A stretch of DNA of 29,857 bases from Lutibacter sp. (GTDB lineage: Bacteria > Bacteroidota > Bacteroidia > Flavobacteriales > Flavobacteriaceae), in the NCBI GenBank assembly GCA_021647265.1, contig JAKIVA010000036.1:1-29857 (forward strand), in the 5' to 3' direction. Below are positions 17,026 to 25,172 of the stretch, piece after piece. Within the stretch, counting starts at the first letter, position 1; each line of letters starts with the position of its first letter. The notes below the pieces were generated by a model. It was not told where the DNA came from, searched no databases, and was given only the letters and a program-made list of their open reading frames with translations. Position numbers and translations under genes: made by a program.

Positions 17026-17047
17026 AAAAGGGGGTATATCCCCTTTT
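17026..17047. terminator. hairpin in the gap before gltX, possible terminator
   Basis: Perfect 8-bp stem AAAAGGGG (17026-17033) with CCCCTTTT (17040-17047), loop GTATAT. On the minus strand it is followed by a T run, so it looks like a terminator in that direction, yet no minus-strand gene lies upstream of it. It could instead be a leader structure for the plus-strand small ORF. Confidence 0.4.
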
Positions 17048-17120
17048 AAATTTAGTGTTTTACCCTCTTAAATTTATTGATATTAAAACTAATTTTGATT
17101 TAATAAAAAGTTTAAGTCTA

Positions 17121-17282
17121 ATGGTGGTATTTAAAAATTTTAAAACTAATAAGTTAAAAACAATTGGAATTGCATTATTAATTTTAATTATTATTGGTTT
17201 AAACTTTTTCTTACTAAATAATATTATTGGGAAATCAAATTCTCAAGAAGTTTTTAAAAAAAATATTCAACTATATAAATAA
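17121..17282 (+). CDS. possible 53-residue single-helix membrane protein
   Basis: A small ORF from ATG 17121 encodes a basic N-terminus (MVVFKNFKTNKLKT), one clear membrane helix (about residues 15-33) and a short charged tail. The N-in topology fits the positive-inside rule. A TAATTTTG box (17090-17097) lies 23 nt before the ATG. The frame is open further upstream to a TTG at 16986, but that part looks non-coding. No family is recognised. A strong terminator at 17375-17400 shows that something is transcribed in this direction. Confidence 0.35.
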   Translation: MVVFKNFKTNKLKTIGIALLILIIIGLNFFLLNNIIGKSNSQEVFKKNIQLYK

Positions 17283-17289
17283 TAACTAT

Positions 17290-17400
17290 AATTGTCCTTT
17301 AGTATTCTCCACAAACTTATTCTTTGATGAAAATCAAAGGGTTTATTTAAAATCATTTATTGGGCTGGTTTTAGAGGTTGCTTTCGAGCAACCTTTTTTT
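17290..17400 (+). ncRNA. candidate structured RNA upstream of gltX
   Basis: This non-coding stretch holds a perfect 7-bp stem CTTTGAT (17322-17328) / ATCAAAG (17333-17339) capped by a GAAA tetraloop. It can extend outward through AAAC/GTTT, TCCA/TGGG and CCTTTA/TAGAGG pairings into an irregular rod, and ends in a UUCG-loop terminator. A bulged rod of this size would fit a 6S-like RNA, but this is only a shape argument. It may simply be the 3' untranslated region of the small ORF upstream. Confidence 0.25.
17375..17400 (+). terminator. strong intrinsic terminator with UUCG loop
   Basis: An 8-bp stem AGGTTGCT (17375-17382) / AGCAACCT (17387-17394) around a TTCG tetraloop, followed by seven consecutive T. 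It is oriented for plus-strand transcription and lies just before the gltX promoter, so it must end a transcript that starts in the preceding gap. Confidence 0.85.
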
Positions 17401-17432
17401 GTAATAAAATATGCTTATTAGTGCTGAAAATT

Positions 17433-17440
17433 TATCTTTG
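17433..17440 (+). promoter_or_regulatory. -7 promoter box of gltX
   Basis: TATCTTTG, an exact TAnnTTTG match, with 20 nt to the gltX ATG at 17461. It lies 32 bp after the preceding terminator, so gltX has its own promoter. Confidence 0.6.
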
Positions 17441-17460
17441 CATTTTAAAACTTAAAAAAT

Positions 17461-18987
17461 ATGGATAACGTTAGAGTACGATTTGCTCCTAGTCCAACAG
17501 GGCCTTTACATATTGGCGGTGTTAGAACTGCCCTTTTTAATTACTTATTTGCTAAAAAACACAATGGTACTTTTATTTTAAGAATTGAAGATACAGACCA
17601 AACTCGTTATGTTGCAAATGCTGAACAATATATTATTGACGCTTTAAATTGGTGTAATATTCCTTTTGATGAAGGGCCTGGAGAAAATGAAAAATTTGGA
17701 CCATATCGTCAATCAGAACGCAAACATATATACAAACAATATGCCGATGAATTAATTGAAAAAGAAAAAGCATATTATTGTTTTGATACTACTGAAGAAT
17801 TAGATTTTCATAGAAAAGACCACGAAGAAAAAGGAAAAACATTTATTTATAACTGGCATAATAGAGCAAAGCTAACAAATTCCATTTCTTTATCTAAAGA
17901 AGAGGTACAACAACGAATTGCAAATGGTGATAAATATGTGGTTCGTTTTAAAATGCACGACACAACAAAAAGTGCAGATAATACTATTTCAACAACAGAT
18001 ATTATTAGAGGGCAGGTATCTTTTAAAACAGCATTATTAGACGATAAAATATTGTTTAAAAGTGACGGTATGCCAACCTATCATTTAGCAAATATTGTAG
18101 ATGATCACTTAATGGAAATTAGCCACGTAATTCGTGGTGAAGAATGGTTACCTTCTCTCCCACTTCATATTGCATTGTACCAAGCTTTTAATTGGAAAAC
18201 GCCTGAATTTGCACATTTACCATTAATATTAAAACCTGTTGGAAAAGGAAAATTAAGTAAACGTGACGGTGATAAATTAGGTTTTCCTGTATTTCCTTTA
18301 GAATATACAAATGAAGTAACTGGTGATGTTTCTAGAGGCTATAAAGAAGATGGTTATTTTGCCGATGCTTTTATAAATATGTTAGCTTTATTAGGTTGGA
18401 ATCCAGGTACTGAGCAAGAAATTTTTACTTTAGAAGAATTATGCAACACCTTTAGTTTAGAACGTGTAAGTAAAAGTGGTGCTAAATTTAATCCCGATAA
18501 AACAAAATGGTTTAATCAACAGTATATGATGTTAAAACCTGATGAAGAGTTGGCTAAACTATTTACTGTGATACTCAAAGAAAAAGGTGTTTCTTCTGAA
18601 GAAAATTATATTACAAAAGTAATTTCATTCATAAAAGAACGTGCAACATTTGTAACTGATTTTTGGGATTTAAGCAACTTCTTTTTTGAAACTCCAACTA
18701 GATATGATGAAAAAGCAACCAGAAAAAATTGGAAAGAAGGAACTCTAAGTTTAATGAAAGAGCTTATTTCAATACTAGAAACTATACAAGATTTTAATTC
18801 TCAAAATATTGAAGCCGTTGTAAAAGAATGGATTACTTCAAAAGAAATAGGTTTTGGAAAAGTAATGCAACCTTTTAGATTAAGTTTAGTAGGAGCAATG
18901 AAAGGTCCTCACTTATTTGATATTGCTGAAATGATTGGCAAGGAAGAAACTATTTTACGAATTGAAAAAGCAATTAAGGTTTTATAA
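17461..18987 (+). CDS. gltX: glutamate--tRNA ligase
   Basis: 508-residue class I aminoacyl-tRNA synthetase that charges tRNA-Glu. The Rossmann-fold ATP site is shown by PSPTGPLHIGG (HIGH-type motif, residues 10-20) and the KMSKS-type loop KLSKRDG (264-270). RIEDTD (41-46) and the IVDDHLMEISHVIRGEEWLPS block are typical GluRS sequences. Full length for Bacteroidota GltX. Flanked by a terminator upstream and a convergent accessory gene downstream. An 8-bp inverted repeat AAGGTTTT/AAAACCTT (18976-18997) overlaps its stop codon but lacks a good T run. Confidence 0.98.
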   Translation: MDNVRVRFAPSPTGPLHIGGVRTALFNYLFAKKHNGTFILRIEDTDQTRYVANAEQYIIDALNWCNIPFDEGPGENEKFGPYRQSERKHIYKQYADELIEKEKAYYCFDTTEELDFHRKDHEEKGKTFIYNWHNRAKLTNSISLSKEEVQQRIANGDKYVVRFKMHDTTKSADNTISTTDIIRGQVSFKTALLDDKILFKSDGMPTYHLANIVDDHLMEISHVIRGEEWLPSLPLHIALYQAFNWKTPEFAHLPLILKPVGKGKLSKRDGDKLGFPVFPLEYTNEVTGDVSRGYKEDGYFADAFINMLALLGWNPGTEQEIFTLEELCNTFSLERVSKSGAKFNPDKTKWFNQQYMMLKPDEELAKLFTVILKEKGVSSEENYITKVISFIKERATFVTDFWDLSNFFFETPTRYDEKATRKNWKEGTLSLMKELISILETIQDFNSQNIEAVVKEWITSKEIGFGKVMQPFRLSLVGAMKGPHLFDIAEMIGKEETILRIEKAIKVL

Positions 18988-19055
18988 CAAAAACCTTGTT
19001 AAACATACAATTAACTTTTTATTAAGCTAAAATACACACTGAATAATACAAATTG

Positions 19056-20684
19056 TTAGCCAAAGTTATTTTGCCTTTTTCCGTGACATTTTTTGTATTT
19101 CAAACCACTCCTACAAAAACAAGAGTCATTTCTACCAATTTTCCTTTTACTAAAATCTTGAATTTTCTCTCTATATACCTCTTTATAGTAAGTTTTATCA
19201 ATAAGTTGTGCCCAACTCTCATCTAATACAATATAATCTGCATCATATTTGTTCAATCCTTTTTTTAGGTTAAAACCTAAATAACACATCTCATTATCAG
19301 CTTTATAATACTTACTAAACGAAACTCTTTTGGATATGTAATCAATAAACTCATCTGGTTTTCTTAAATATTTAAGTAAAATTTCTAAATCAAAAATATT
19401 AATAGAAACAGGAAGGATATTGCTTTTCTTTCCTAATAAAATGTGAACTTGATGAGAAATTCCAGGATAATCATCAAGTACAATTGTGACTATATTGTAC
19501 TCTTTAATTTTGCTAATTTTTCCAACTAATTCATCGTCTTTAAATTTGAAGTTCTCATAATTCAATAAGCAACTTTTTGACTTTAGCCCTTGCTCAAAGG
19601 TATCTTGGACTGCTTTTTTAAAATCATCTTTAATTGATTCTAAATCTCCTTGTTTTGATAATGAAGTTAATTTTTTAGATTTTATTTGAAATATTATAGC
19701 CCTTTCCTTATGAATTGCTAAAACATCAATATCTGTTGCAGTTTCATTTTTTGTCTTATTAATTAATACATTTTGATAAATATTAGATTTTTCAAAAACG
19801 GTTTCTAACATATTTGCAGTTAATTCTTCTGCAATATCCCCTCGGTTTTTAAGTGCGATTTTCTTGTACTTTGAATCATTTAGCATCCAGTAAAAAGGGC
19901 TTTCGTATAAAGCTTCCGAAACGGCAAATGCACTTGGTATAAAGTATCTATCTTTTGATATTTTAATTATTGGTTGAGCAGAGAAAATATTAAAATCGCC
20001 TAAATCATTAAATTCTATATTATTCTTGTCAGAAACATCAGTTATTAGGCAATTAAAAAGGTTTTCAAAATCTGTATTTTTCTTTGTTATTTCTAATTTG
20101 GTTAGACAGAATAAATCTAGCAACGCTTCATTGCTTTTTAATTTTTTAAGAAATTTTCTATCATTTAATTTAGTTTGAAGTTTACTTTTAAGGTTATCAT
20201 AAAAACTCTCAATACAATTTATGCTAAAACCTTTATTTTCAAGTATCCATTTCTCATCGTACTTATATTTTTGAGTTGATAATTTTTTATATTGATTATC
20301 ATAAGCTCCTGTACCAGCATAAATAATTGTTTCTTGTAGTAAAGAACCTTTAGAAAATTTATCGAAAATATCTGTTTTATCATTTGAGTCAAATTTAAAA
20401 TCACTCATAAAAGTGAGATGTAAACTATCCATTAACTTATAGACTTCATCATAAATTGCTTCTAATTTTTCTTCCTCAATTAAGTTGTCTTTTTTTAAGT
20501 TTTTTAACCATAATCCAACCAAAAAAGAAAATTCTTTGTCATTTAAGTGTTCTCTAACATTTTTTAAAAAAAGTTCATCAATAGTACCGCAAAAGTCGGT
20601 TATGACAATTGAGACTAAAATATAAATGAACGAATATGATGAAGTTAATTCATTAAGCCTTTTTAATATTTTTTCATTTTTCAT
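19056..20684 (-). CDS. uncharacterised PD-(D/E)XK-like protein with C-terminal SEC-C motif
   Basis: 542 residues counted from ATG 20684; a TTG 6 bp upstream also opens the frame. Residues 1-275 are charged, mostly helical and unrecognised. A nuclease-like core follows: RGDIAEELTANMLE (from about 281), TDIDVLAIHK (Asp318, Asp320) and IIFQIKSKKL (Gln333-x-Lys335), the acid...QxK pattern of NERD/PD-(D/E)XK folds. The C-terminus is a SEC-C zinc motif (Cys522-x-Cys524...Cys533-His534, context GRNDSCFCRSGLKYKKCHG). SEC-C motifs occur in SecA and in many proteins of unknown role, some near defence genes. It stands alone between gltX and the molybdenum hydroxylase. Defence or nucleic-acid processing is a guess from the fold. 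Confidence 0.7.
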   Translation of the reverse strand: MKNEKILKRLNELTSSYSFIYILVSIVITDFCGTIDELFLKNVREHLNDKEFSFLVGLWLKNLKKDNLIEEEKLEAIYDEVYKLMDSLHLTFMSDFKFDSNDKTDIFDKFSKGSLLQETIIYAGTGAYDNQYKKLSTQKYKYDEKWILENKGFSINCIESFYDNLKSKLQTKLNDRKFLKKLKSNEALLDLFCLTKLEITKKNTDFENLFNCLITDVSDKNNIEFNDLGDFNIFSAQPIIKISKDRYFIPSAFAVSEALYESPFYWMLNDSKYKKIALKNRGDIAEELTANMLETVFEKSNIYQNVLINKTKNETATDIDVLAIHKERAIIFQIKSKKLTSLSKQGDLESIKDDFKKAVQDTFEQGLKSKSCLLNYENFKFKDDELVGKISKIKEYNIVTIVLDDYPGISHQVHILLGKKSNILPVSINIFDLEILLKYLRKPDEFIDYISKRVSFSKYYKADNEMCYLGFNLKKGLNKYDADYIVLDESWAQLIDKTYYKEVYREKIQDFSKRKIGRNDSCFCRSGLKYKKCHGKRQNNFG

Positions 20685-20735
20685 TCGCAATTTTAGCTAA
20701 CACTTTTTATTTAAATTTTACTTTATGCTAACAAA

Positions 20736-22874
20736 TTACCCGTTACCAATTGCTTCTAAAATTCGTTTAGGTGTAATTGGCATTTGGTTAACTCTAGCAC
20801 CACAAGCATCAAAAACAGCATTTGCAATAGCACCTCCAACACAAATAATTGCAGGCTCACCACCACCTTCCGGTTTGGAATCCATTTTACTTATAAAAAC
20901 ACATTCAATTTTAGGAGTGGTTGAAAATTTAGTAATTTCATACCTATTAAAATTTTTAGTTTTAATGTTGCCACCATTAAACTTAATATCTTCATATAAA
21001 GCATATCCTAATCCCATAGTAATACCGCCTTCTGTTTGTACTTTTGCTCCGTGCGGATTAACTACTTGTCCCATATCTTGAGCGCAAACAACTTTAACAG
21101 TTTCTACAACTCCTGTAGTTTTATCTACATAAACTTCAGCTATAATTGCAACTAATGTACCCGCATCTTCTCCAAGAGCAATTCCATACCCATGTCCATC
21201 TTCTTTTTTTCTATTCCAGTCAAAAGTAGCTGCCGCAAGTTCAAGTACGGTAACCATATTCTTGTTTTTTAAGTTATTTAACCTAAACTTTAATGGGTCT
21301 ATACCAACAGCATGTGCTGTAACATCTATATGTGATTCACGTGCAAAAGTTGTTGAATTATTTCCTGGCGCACGCCAAGCTCCAGTGCTAAACGGATGAA
21401 TATTATCTTCATTAAATATTCGTGTACGGTTATTTGGAACGTTGTAAAATAGTTTTGTACCTCTTGTTCCTGCACAATAAATATCAAATTCCCATACATT
21501 TAGTTTTCCATTACTATCAACTCCTGAAGCTACTTTCATAAGTGCCGCTGGTCTAAATCTATCATACATAAATTCTTCTTTCCTACTCCATACCAATTGA
21601 ACAGGTTTACCACATAATTTAGCAATCTTAGCTGCCTCTATAGCTTGTTTATTATATATTTTACCGCCAAAACCTCCTCCTAGAAAAATTTGTTTGATAT
21701 GTACGTTTTCTAATGGTATATCTAGTTCTTTCGCTAGTTGTTCTCGAGTACCAAAAGGAGTTTGTGTAGATGCCCACATGGTTAATTTACCATTTTCAAA
21801 ATAACAAGTTGCTGAATGCGTTTCAATTGGAGCATGCGCTACATACCCATCGTGATAATTTGCTTCAAGAACTGTACTTGAATTCTGCCTACCTTCCTCA
21901 ATACTTCCTTCTTCAATAAAAATCTTCTTTTCTTTTACAGTATCTTCTAAATATTGAAATAATGTGTTGTTATCTACTTTTGTTTTTGGTGCTTCCCAAG
22001 AAACTTTCACTTTTTTTGAAGCTTTATAAGAAATTTCAGGATCTGAATGTACTACAGCAACCAAATCTCCATCTTCAATTAATTCAACATTCTTAAATGC
22101 GCTTAAGCCTGAAGTATCTACTTTTAGTTTCTTTGAACCAAAAACAGTAGGTCTAACCACTGTTGCATACACCATATTGGGTAGCTTAATATCTCCTGAA
22201 TATTTAGCCTTTCCTGTTACTTTTGCAACAGCATCTGTACTAATTATAGGTTTTCCAATAATTTTAAAATCTTTAGATTTTTTAATATTTGGTTTCTTTT
22301 TTAAGCTTCGTACAATCTTTTTCCCTTTTGTTAATTCCGCAAATGACACACTTTTAGAAGTATCATTTTTTATATATATTTTTCCATCTATAGCTTCTAA
22401 AATTTCAGGTGAAACTTTAAGTTTTTCAGCAGCAAGTTCTATTAAAATTTCACGTGCTTCTGCAGCTGCCGCTCTTAATACAGGATCTGCAAATCTAGTT
22501 GTTAAAGATCCCCAAGTACCTGCATCGTACGGACATAAATCTGTATCTCCCATAATCATATCAACAGTATTTAAAGGAACTTCCAATTCTTCAGCTATTG
22601 CTTGCGCTAAAGAGGTAATTACACCTTGGCCCATTTCAATTTTTCCAGTATAACAGTCTACTCTACCATCTTCTTTTACTCTTAAATAAGCGTTAAAGTT
22701 AGGTTCATTATCTGCTGTAGTATTTTGACTCCATCCTTGTAATAAAGATAGTTCGCTTAAAGAAAAAATAACAATAATACCTTTTCCTAATTTCTTTAAA
22801 AACTTACGACGATCGTAAATAATTGGTTCGTTTACATCGCTGAAATATAACTCGTTTATTTTGTCAGGTCTCAT
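20736..22874 (-). CDS. molybdopterin-binding subunit of a xanthine dehydrogenase-family hydroxylase
   Basis: 712-residue large subunit resembling the isoquinoline 1-oxidoreductase beta/aldehyde dehydrogenase type. A twin-arginine signal (Arg22-Arg23, DRRKFLKKLGKG, followed by a hydrophobic stretch) predicts folded export through Tat. Molybdopterin-binding segments include EMGQGVITSLAQAIAEELE, the duplicated-domain start TGKAKYSGDIKLPNMVYA, LGGGFGGK near the middle, GAWRAPGNNSTTFARESHID, and a C-terminal GGGEPAIICVGGAIANAVFDACG carrying the likely catalytic Glu. It would hydroxylate an aldehyde or N-heterocycle, passing electrons to the 2Fe-2S subunit encoded 2 bp upstream. No cytochrome or cofactor-maturation gene is adjacent, so the electron acceptor is unknown. 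Confidence 0.93.
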   Translation of the reverse strand: MRPDKINELYFSDVNEPIIYDRRKFLKKLGKGIIVIFSLSELSLLQGWSQNTTADNEPNFNAYLRVKEDGRVDCYTGKIEMGQGVITSLAQAIAEELEVPLNTVDMIMGDTDLCPYDAGTWGSLTTRFADPVLRAAAAEAREILIELAAEKLKVSPEILEAIDGKIYIKNDTSKSVSFAELTKGKKIVRSLKKKPNIKKSKDFKIIGKPIISTDAVAKVTGKAKYSGDIKLPNMVYATVVRPTVFGSKKLKVDTSGLSAFKNVELIEDGDLVAVVHSDPEISYKASKKVKVSWEAPKTKVDNNTLFQYLEDTVKEKKIFIEEGSIEEGRQNSSTVLEANYHDGYVAHAPIETHSATCYFENGKLTMWASTQTPFGTREQLAKELDIPLENVHIKQIFLGGGFGGKIYNKQAIEAAKIAKLCGKPVQLVWSRKEEFMYDRFRPAALMKVASGVDSNGKLNVWEFDIYCAGTRGTKLFYNVPNNRTRIFNEDNIHPFSTGAWRAPGNNSTTFARESHIDVTAHAVGIDPLKFRLNNLKNKNMVTVLELAAATFDWNRKKEDGHGYGIALGEDAGTLVAIIAEVYVDKTTGVVETVKVVCAQDMGQVVNPHGAKVQTEGGITMGLGYALYEDIKFNGGNIKTKNFNRYEITKFSTTPKIECVFISKMDSKPEGGGEPAIICVGGAIANAVFDACGARVNQMPITPKRILEAIGNG

Positions 22875-22876
22875 AC

Positions 22877-23353
22877 TTATATTTTTTTAGTCATTTCTTT
22901 AGCGGCCACTTGAATAGCATCAATAATACGATTATAGGAACCGCACCTACATAAATTTTCTTCCATACCACTTATAATATCTTCACGTGTTGGAGTTGGA
23001 TTACGTTTTAATAAACCATAAGCGTTCATAATCATACCTGGTGTACAAAAACCACATTGTAGTGCATCAAGCTCTACAAATGCTTTTTGTATTGGATGAA
23101 GAACTTCATTGGATGATAAACCTTCAATTGTAATAATTTCACTTCCTCCAACATCTTCCATAGAAATCATACAAGCCCTTGCTGGTTGGTTATCTAATAA
23201 AACTGTACATGCACCACATTCACCTATTCCACATCCATATTTAGTACCTGTTTTATCTAAATAAGTTCTTATTACTGTTAAAAGAGACACACCTCCATTA
23301 ACACTTAATGTTACAGGTTTTCCATTTAATTTAAAACTAATAGATTGTTTCAT
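22877..23353 (-). CDS. 2Fe-2S subunit of a molybdenum hydroxylase
   Basis: 158-residue small subunit (IorA/CoxS type). The N-terminal plant-ferredoxin cluster uses Cys41, Cys46, Cys49 and Cys61 (YGCGIGECGACTVLLD); the C-terminal helical 2Fe-2S domain uses Cys100, Cys103, Cys135 and Cys137 (LQCGFCTPGM, ENLCRCGSY). All eight cluster ligands are present. It relays electrons from the molybdenum site. It has no signal peptide of its own and would be carried out with the Tat-tagged large subunit, as is known for such complexes. First gene of a two-gene operon. Confidence 0.96.
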   Translation of the reverse strand: MKQSISFKLNGKPVTLSVNGGVSLLTVIRTYLDKTGTKYGCGIGECGACTVLLDNQPARACMISMEDVGGSEIITIEGLSSNEVLHPIQKAFVELDALQCGFCTPGMIMNAYGLLKRNPTPTREDIISGMEENLCRCGSYNRIIDAIQVAAKEMTKKI

Positions 23354-23623
23354 TTTTTACTTTCTTTATTTCAACTGTTTTACACTTTGCTAAATTTATA
23401 TAATAATTTTATGAATTACTATTTTAATAAACCTAAAAATCTTATTTATAATTAGTTAAAATAACTGTTGAGTTATTAATAATAGTACCTGTTTTAAAAA
23501 AAACTTTAGAACGTAATTGTAACTTTTATAAAATTAATACTACATATAATTAAAGATCACACTAGATTAATTATTAAATCATTGTATCTTTAAAATATTA
23601 ATTAACCTTTTAAAAAAATTAAA

Positions 23624-24540
23624 ATGATTGGAACGTATATTATTATTTTTATTGGAGTGGTATTAGTTGGTTCTGGGCTATTTACTGTAAAACAACAAAC
23701 CATTTCTGTTATTGAGCGCTTTGGTAAATTTCAAAGTACTAGAAACCCTGGTTTACAACTTAAAATACCCATTATTGATAAAGTTGCAGGACGTGTAAGT
23801 TTACGCGTGCAACAGTTAGATGTAATTGTTGAAACAAAACCAAAGATGATGTGTTTGTACATCTTAAAATTTCAGTACAGTTTTTAGTTCAAAAAAATCA
23901 TGTTTATGATGCTTTTTATAAACTTCAAAATCCACATGAACAAATTACTGCTTTTATTTTTGATGTTGTACGTGCAGAAGTGCCTAAAATGATATTAGAT
24001 GATGTATTTGTTAAAAAAGAAGAAATAGCATTAGCCATTCAAAGAGATTTGAAAGAAGCTATGCTTAATTATGGATACGATATTATTAAAGCCTTAGTAA
24101 CAGATATTGACCCTGATGAAAATGTAAAAATTGCAATGAATAGAATCAATGCAGCTGAACGTGAAAAAGTTGCCGCACAACATGAAGGTGATGCACAACG
24201 TATATTAATTGTTGAACGTGCAAAAGCAGAAGCTGAAAGTAAACGTTTACAAGGTAAAGGTATTGCAGATCAACGTAGAGAAATTGCACGTGGTTTAGAA
24301 GAGAGTATGGTGGTGCTAAATAGAGCTGGTATTAACAGCCAAGAAGCATCTGCTTTAATTGTTATTACACAACATTACGATACACTTCAAAGTATTGGCT
24401 CAGATACAAAATCTAACTTAATTTTATTACCAAATAATCCAAATGCAGCTAGTAGTATGTTAAATGATATGGTTACTAGTTTAATTGCCGCTAATAAAAT
24501 AAAGGAAGCTGATTCTCTTAATGAAAATTCTGAACAATAA
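23624..24540 (+). pseudogene. band-7/SPFH (stomatin-like) protein, frameshifted
   Basis: The N-terminal 74 or so residues (membrane helix MIGTYIIIFIGVVLVG, then QQTISVIERFGKFQ...QQLDVIVETK) and the rest (VFVHLKISVQFLVQKN to the C-terminal coiled coil and DMVTSLIAANK) lie in two frames that overlap at 23851-23887. Adding one A to the AAAA run at 23836-23839 restores ETKTKDDVFVHLKIS and a single 305-residue protein of normal family layout. SPFH proteins assemble into membrane microdomain scaffolds and often work with proteases. The rest of the gene is intact, so a recent mutation, phase variation or a sequencing error are all possible. The stop overlaps the next start (TAATG). Confidence 0.9.
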
Positions 24541-24857
24541 TGCTTTTAACAACTACAAATACGTTAGAAACACATACAATTAAAGAGTATTTAGGAATTG
24601 TTACCGGTGAAACTATTATTGGTGCTAATATTTTTAAAGACTTTTTTGCTGGTATTAGAGATATTGTTGGAGGAAGATCTGGTTCTTATGAAAGTGTTTT
24701 AAGAGAAGCAAAAGATATTGCTTTAAAAGAAATGGAAGAACAAGCTCAAAGACTTGGAGCCAGTGCAGTTATTGGCATTGATTTGGACTATGAAACTGTT
24801 GGTGCAAAAGGAGGTATGTTAATGGTAACTGCTTCTGGAACAGCCGTTAAATTTTAA
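24540..24857 (+). CDS. YbjQ-family (UPF0145) protein
   Basis: 105-residue protein of the YbjQ/heavy-metal-binding-domain family: MLLTTTNTLETHTIKEYLGIVTGE at the N-terminus, then RDIVGGRSGSYESVL, REAKDIALKEMEEQA, LGASAVIGIDLDYE and a terminal GMLMVTASGTAVKF, all in family order and length. These form a ring-like pentamer in known structures; the biological role is unclear. Its ATG overlaps the stop of the band-7 gene by one base, so translation is probably coupled to it and may suffer from the upstream frameshift. A terminator follows. Confidence 0.92.
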   Translation: MLLTTTNTLETHTIKEYLGIVTGETIIGANIFKDFFAGIRDIVGGRSGSYESVLREAKDIALKEMEEQAQRLGASAVIGIDLDYETVGAKGGMLMVTASGTAVKF

Positions 24858-24878
24858 AAACATACTATTTTAAAACAA

Positions 24879-24907
24879 AAAAACCTGCACAAATTGTACA
24901 GGTTTTT
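24879..24907. terminator. bidirectional terminator between ybjQ-like gene and tatA
   Basis: Stem AAAAACCTG (24879-24887) / CAGGTTTTT (24899-24907) with one internal mismatch and an AAATT loop, with A and T runs on the two sides. It lies between the convergent YbjQ-family gene (+) and tatA (-). Confidence 0.8.
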
Positions 24908-24922
24908 GTTTAAGTTATATTG

Positions 24923-25123
24923 TTATTTTTTATCTATTTTTTCATCTTTTTTTTCATCTTCATCATCTTCTTGCGCGGCTTTTTTAAACTCTTTAATTCC
25001 ACCACCAAGACCTTTCATTAATTCTGGTAATTTTTTACCTCCAAACAACAATAAAATTGCTAAACCAATAATAATCCATTGCCAAGGACCAACCATGCCT
25101 AAAAATATAGTAAGTGTATTCAT
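24923..25123 (-). CDS. tatA: Sec-independent protein translocase TatA
   Basis: 66 residues with the TatA/Hcf106 layout: a short N-terminal membrane helix (about 10-26, GPWQWIIIGLAILLLFGG), the hinge KKLPELMKGLGGGIKEFKKA forming the amphipathic helix, and an acidic/basic tail. It oligomerises into the pore-like element of the Tat system, which exports folded proteins with twin-arginine signals. tatC is not in this window. The Tat-tagged molybdenum hydroxylase 2 kb away is a plausible client. It has its own -7 box. Confidence 0.95.
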   Translation of the reverse strand: MNTLTIFLGMVGPWQWIIIGLAILLLFGGKKLPELMKGLGGGIKEFKKAAQEDDEDEKKDEKIDKK

Positions 25124-25143
25124 TTTTATTAAGTTTTAAAATA

Positions 25144-25151
25144 CAAAGATA
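25144..25151 (-). promoter_or_regulatory. -7 promoter box of tatA
   Basis: The minus strand reads TATCTTTG (exact TAnnTTTG), the same octamer as at gltX, with 20 nt to the tatA ATG at 25123. Confidence 0.6.
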
Positions 25152-25172
25152 GTAATAAATATAAAACTAAAA

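Noticed and set aside
16986..17120. N-terminal extension of the 53-residue ORF from a TTG
   Set aside because: It crosses the AAAAGGGG/CCCCTTTT hairpin and its residues look non-coding; the ATG at 17121 gives a more plausible product.
17227..17421. 64-residue plus-strand ORF overlapping the small membrane ORF
   Set aside because: It starts at a TTG, runs through the UUCG terminator hairpin and has no recognisable protein features.
18976..18997. Inverted repeat AAGGTTTT/AAAACCTT over the gltX stop codon as a terminator
   Set aside because: The stem overlaps coding sequence and no proper T run follows on either strand.
22177..22653. 158-residue ORF antisense to the molybdopterin subunit gene
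   Set aside because: It is a mirror of a clearly conserved coding frame, as are the antisense ORFs inside pgk, holB, mnmG, the kinase and rnr.
21339..22990. Further CACGTG cores at about 21339, 22452 and 22984 as additional parS sites
   Set aside because: They lie inside the hydroxylase genes and lack the flanking GTT/AAC arms of the palindrome.
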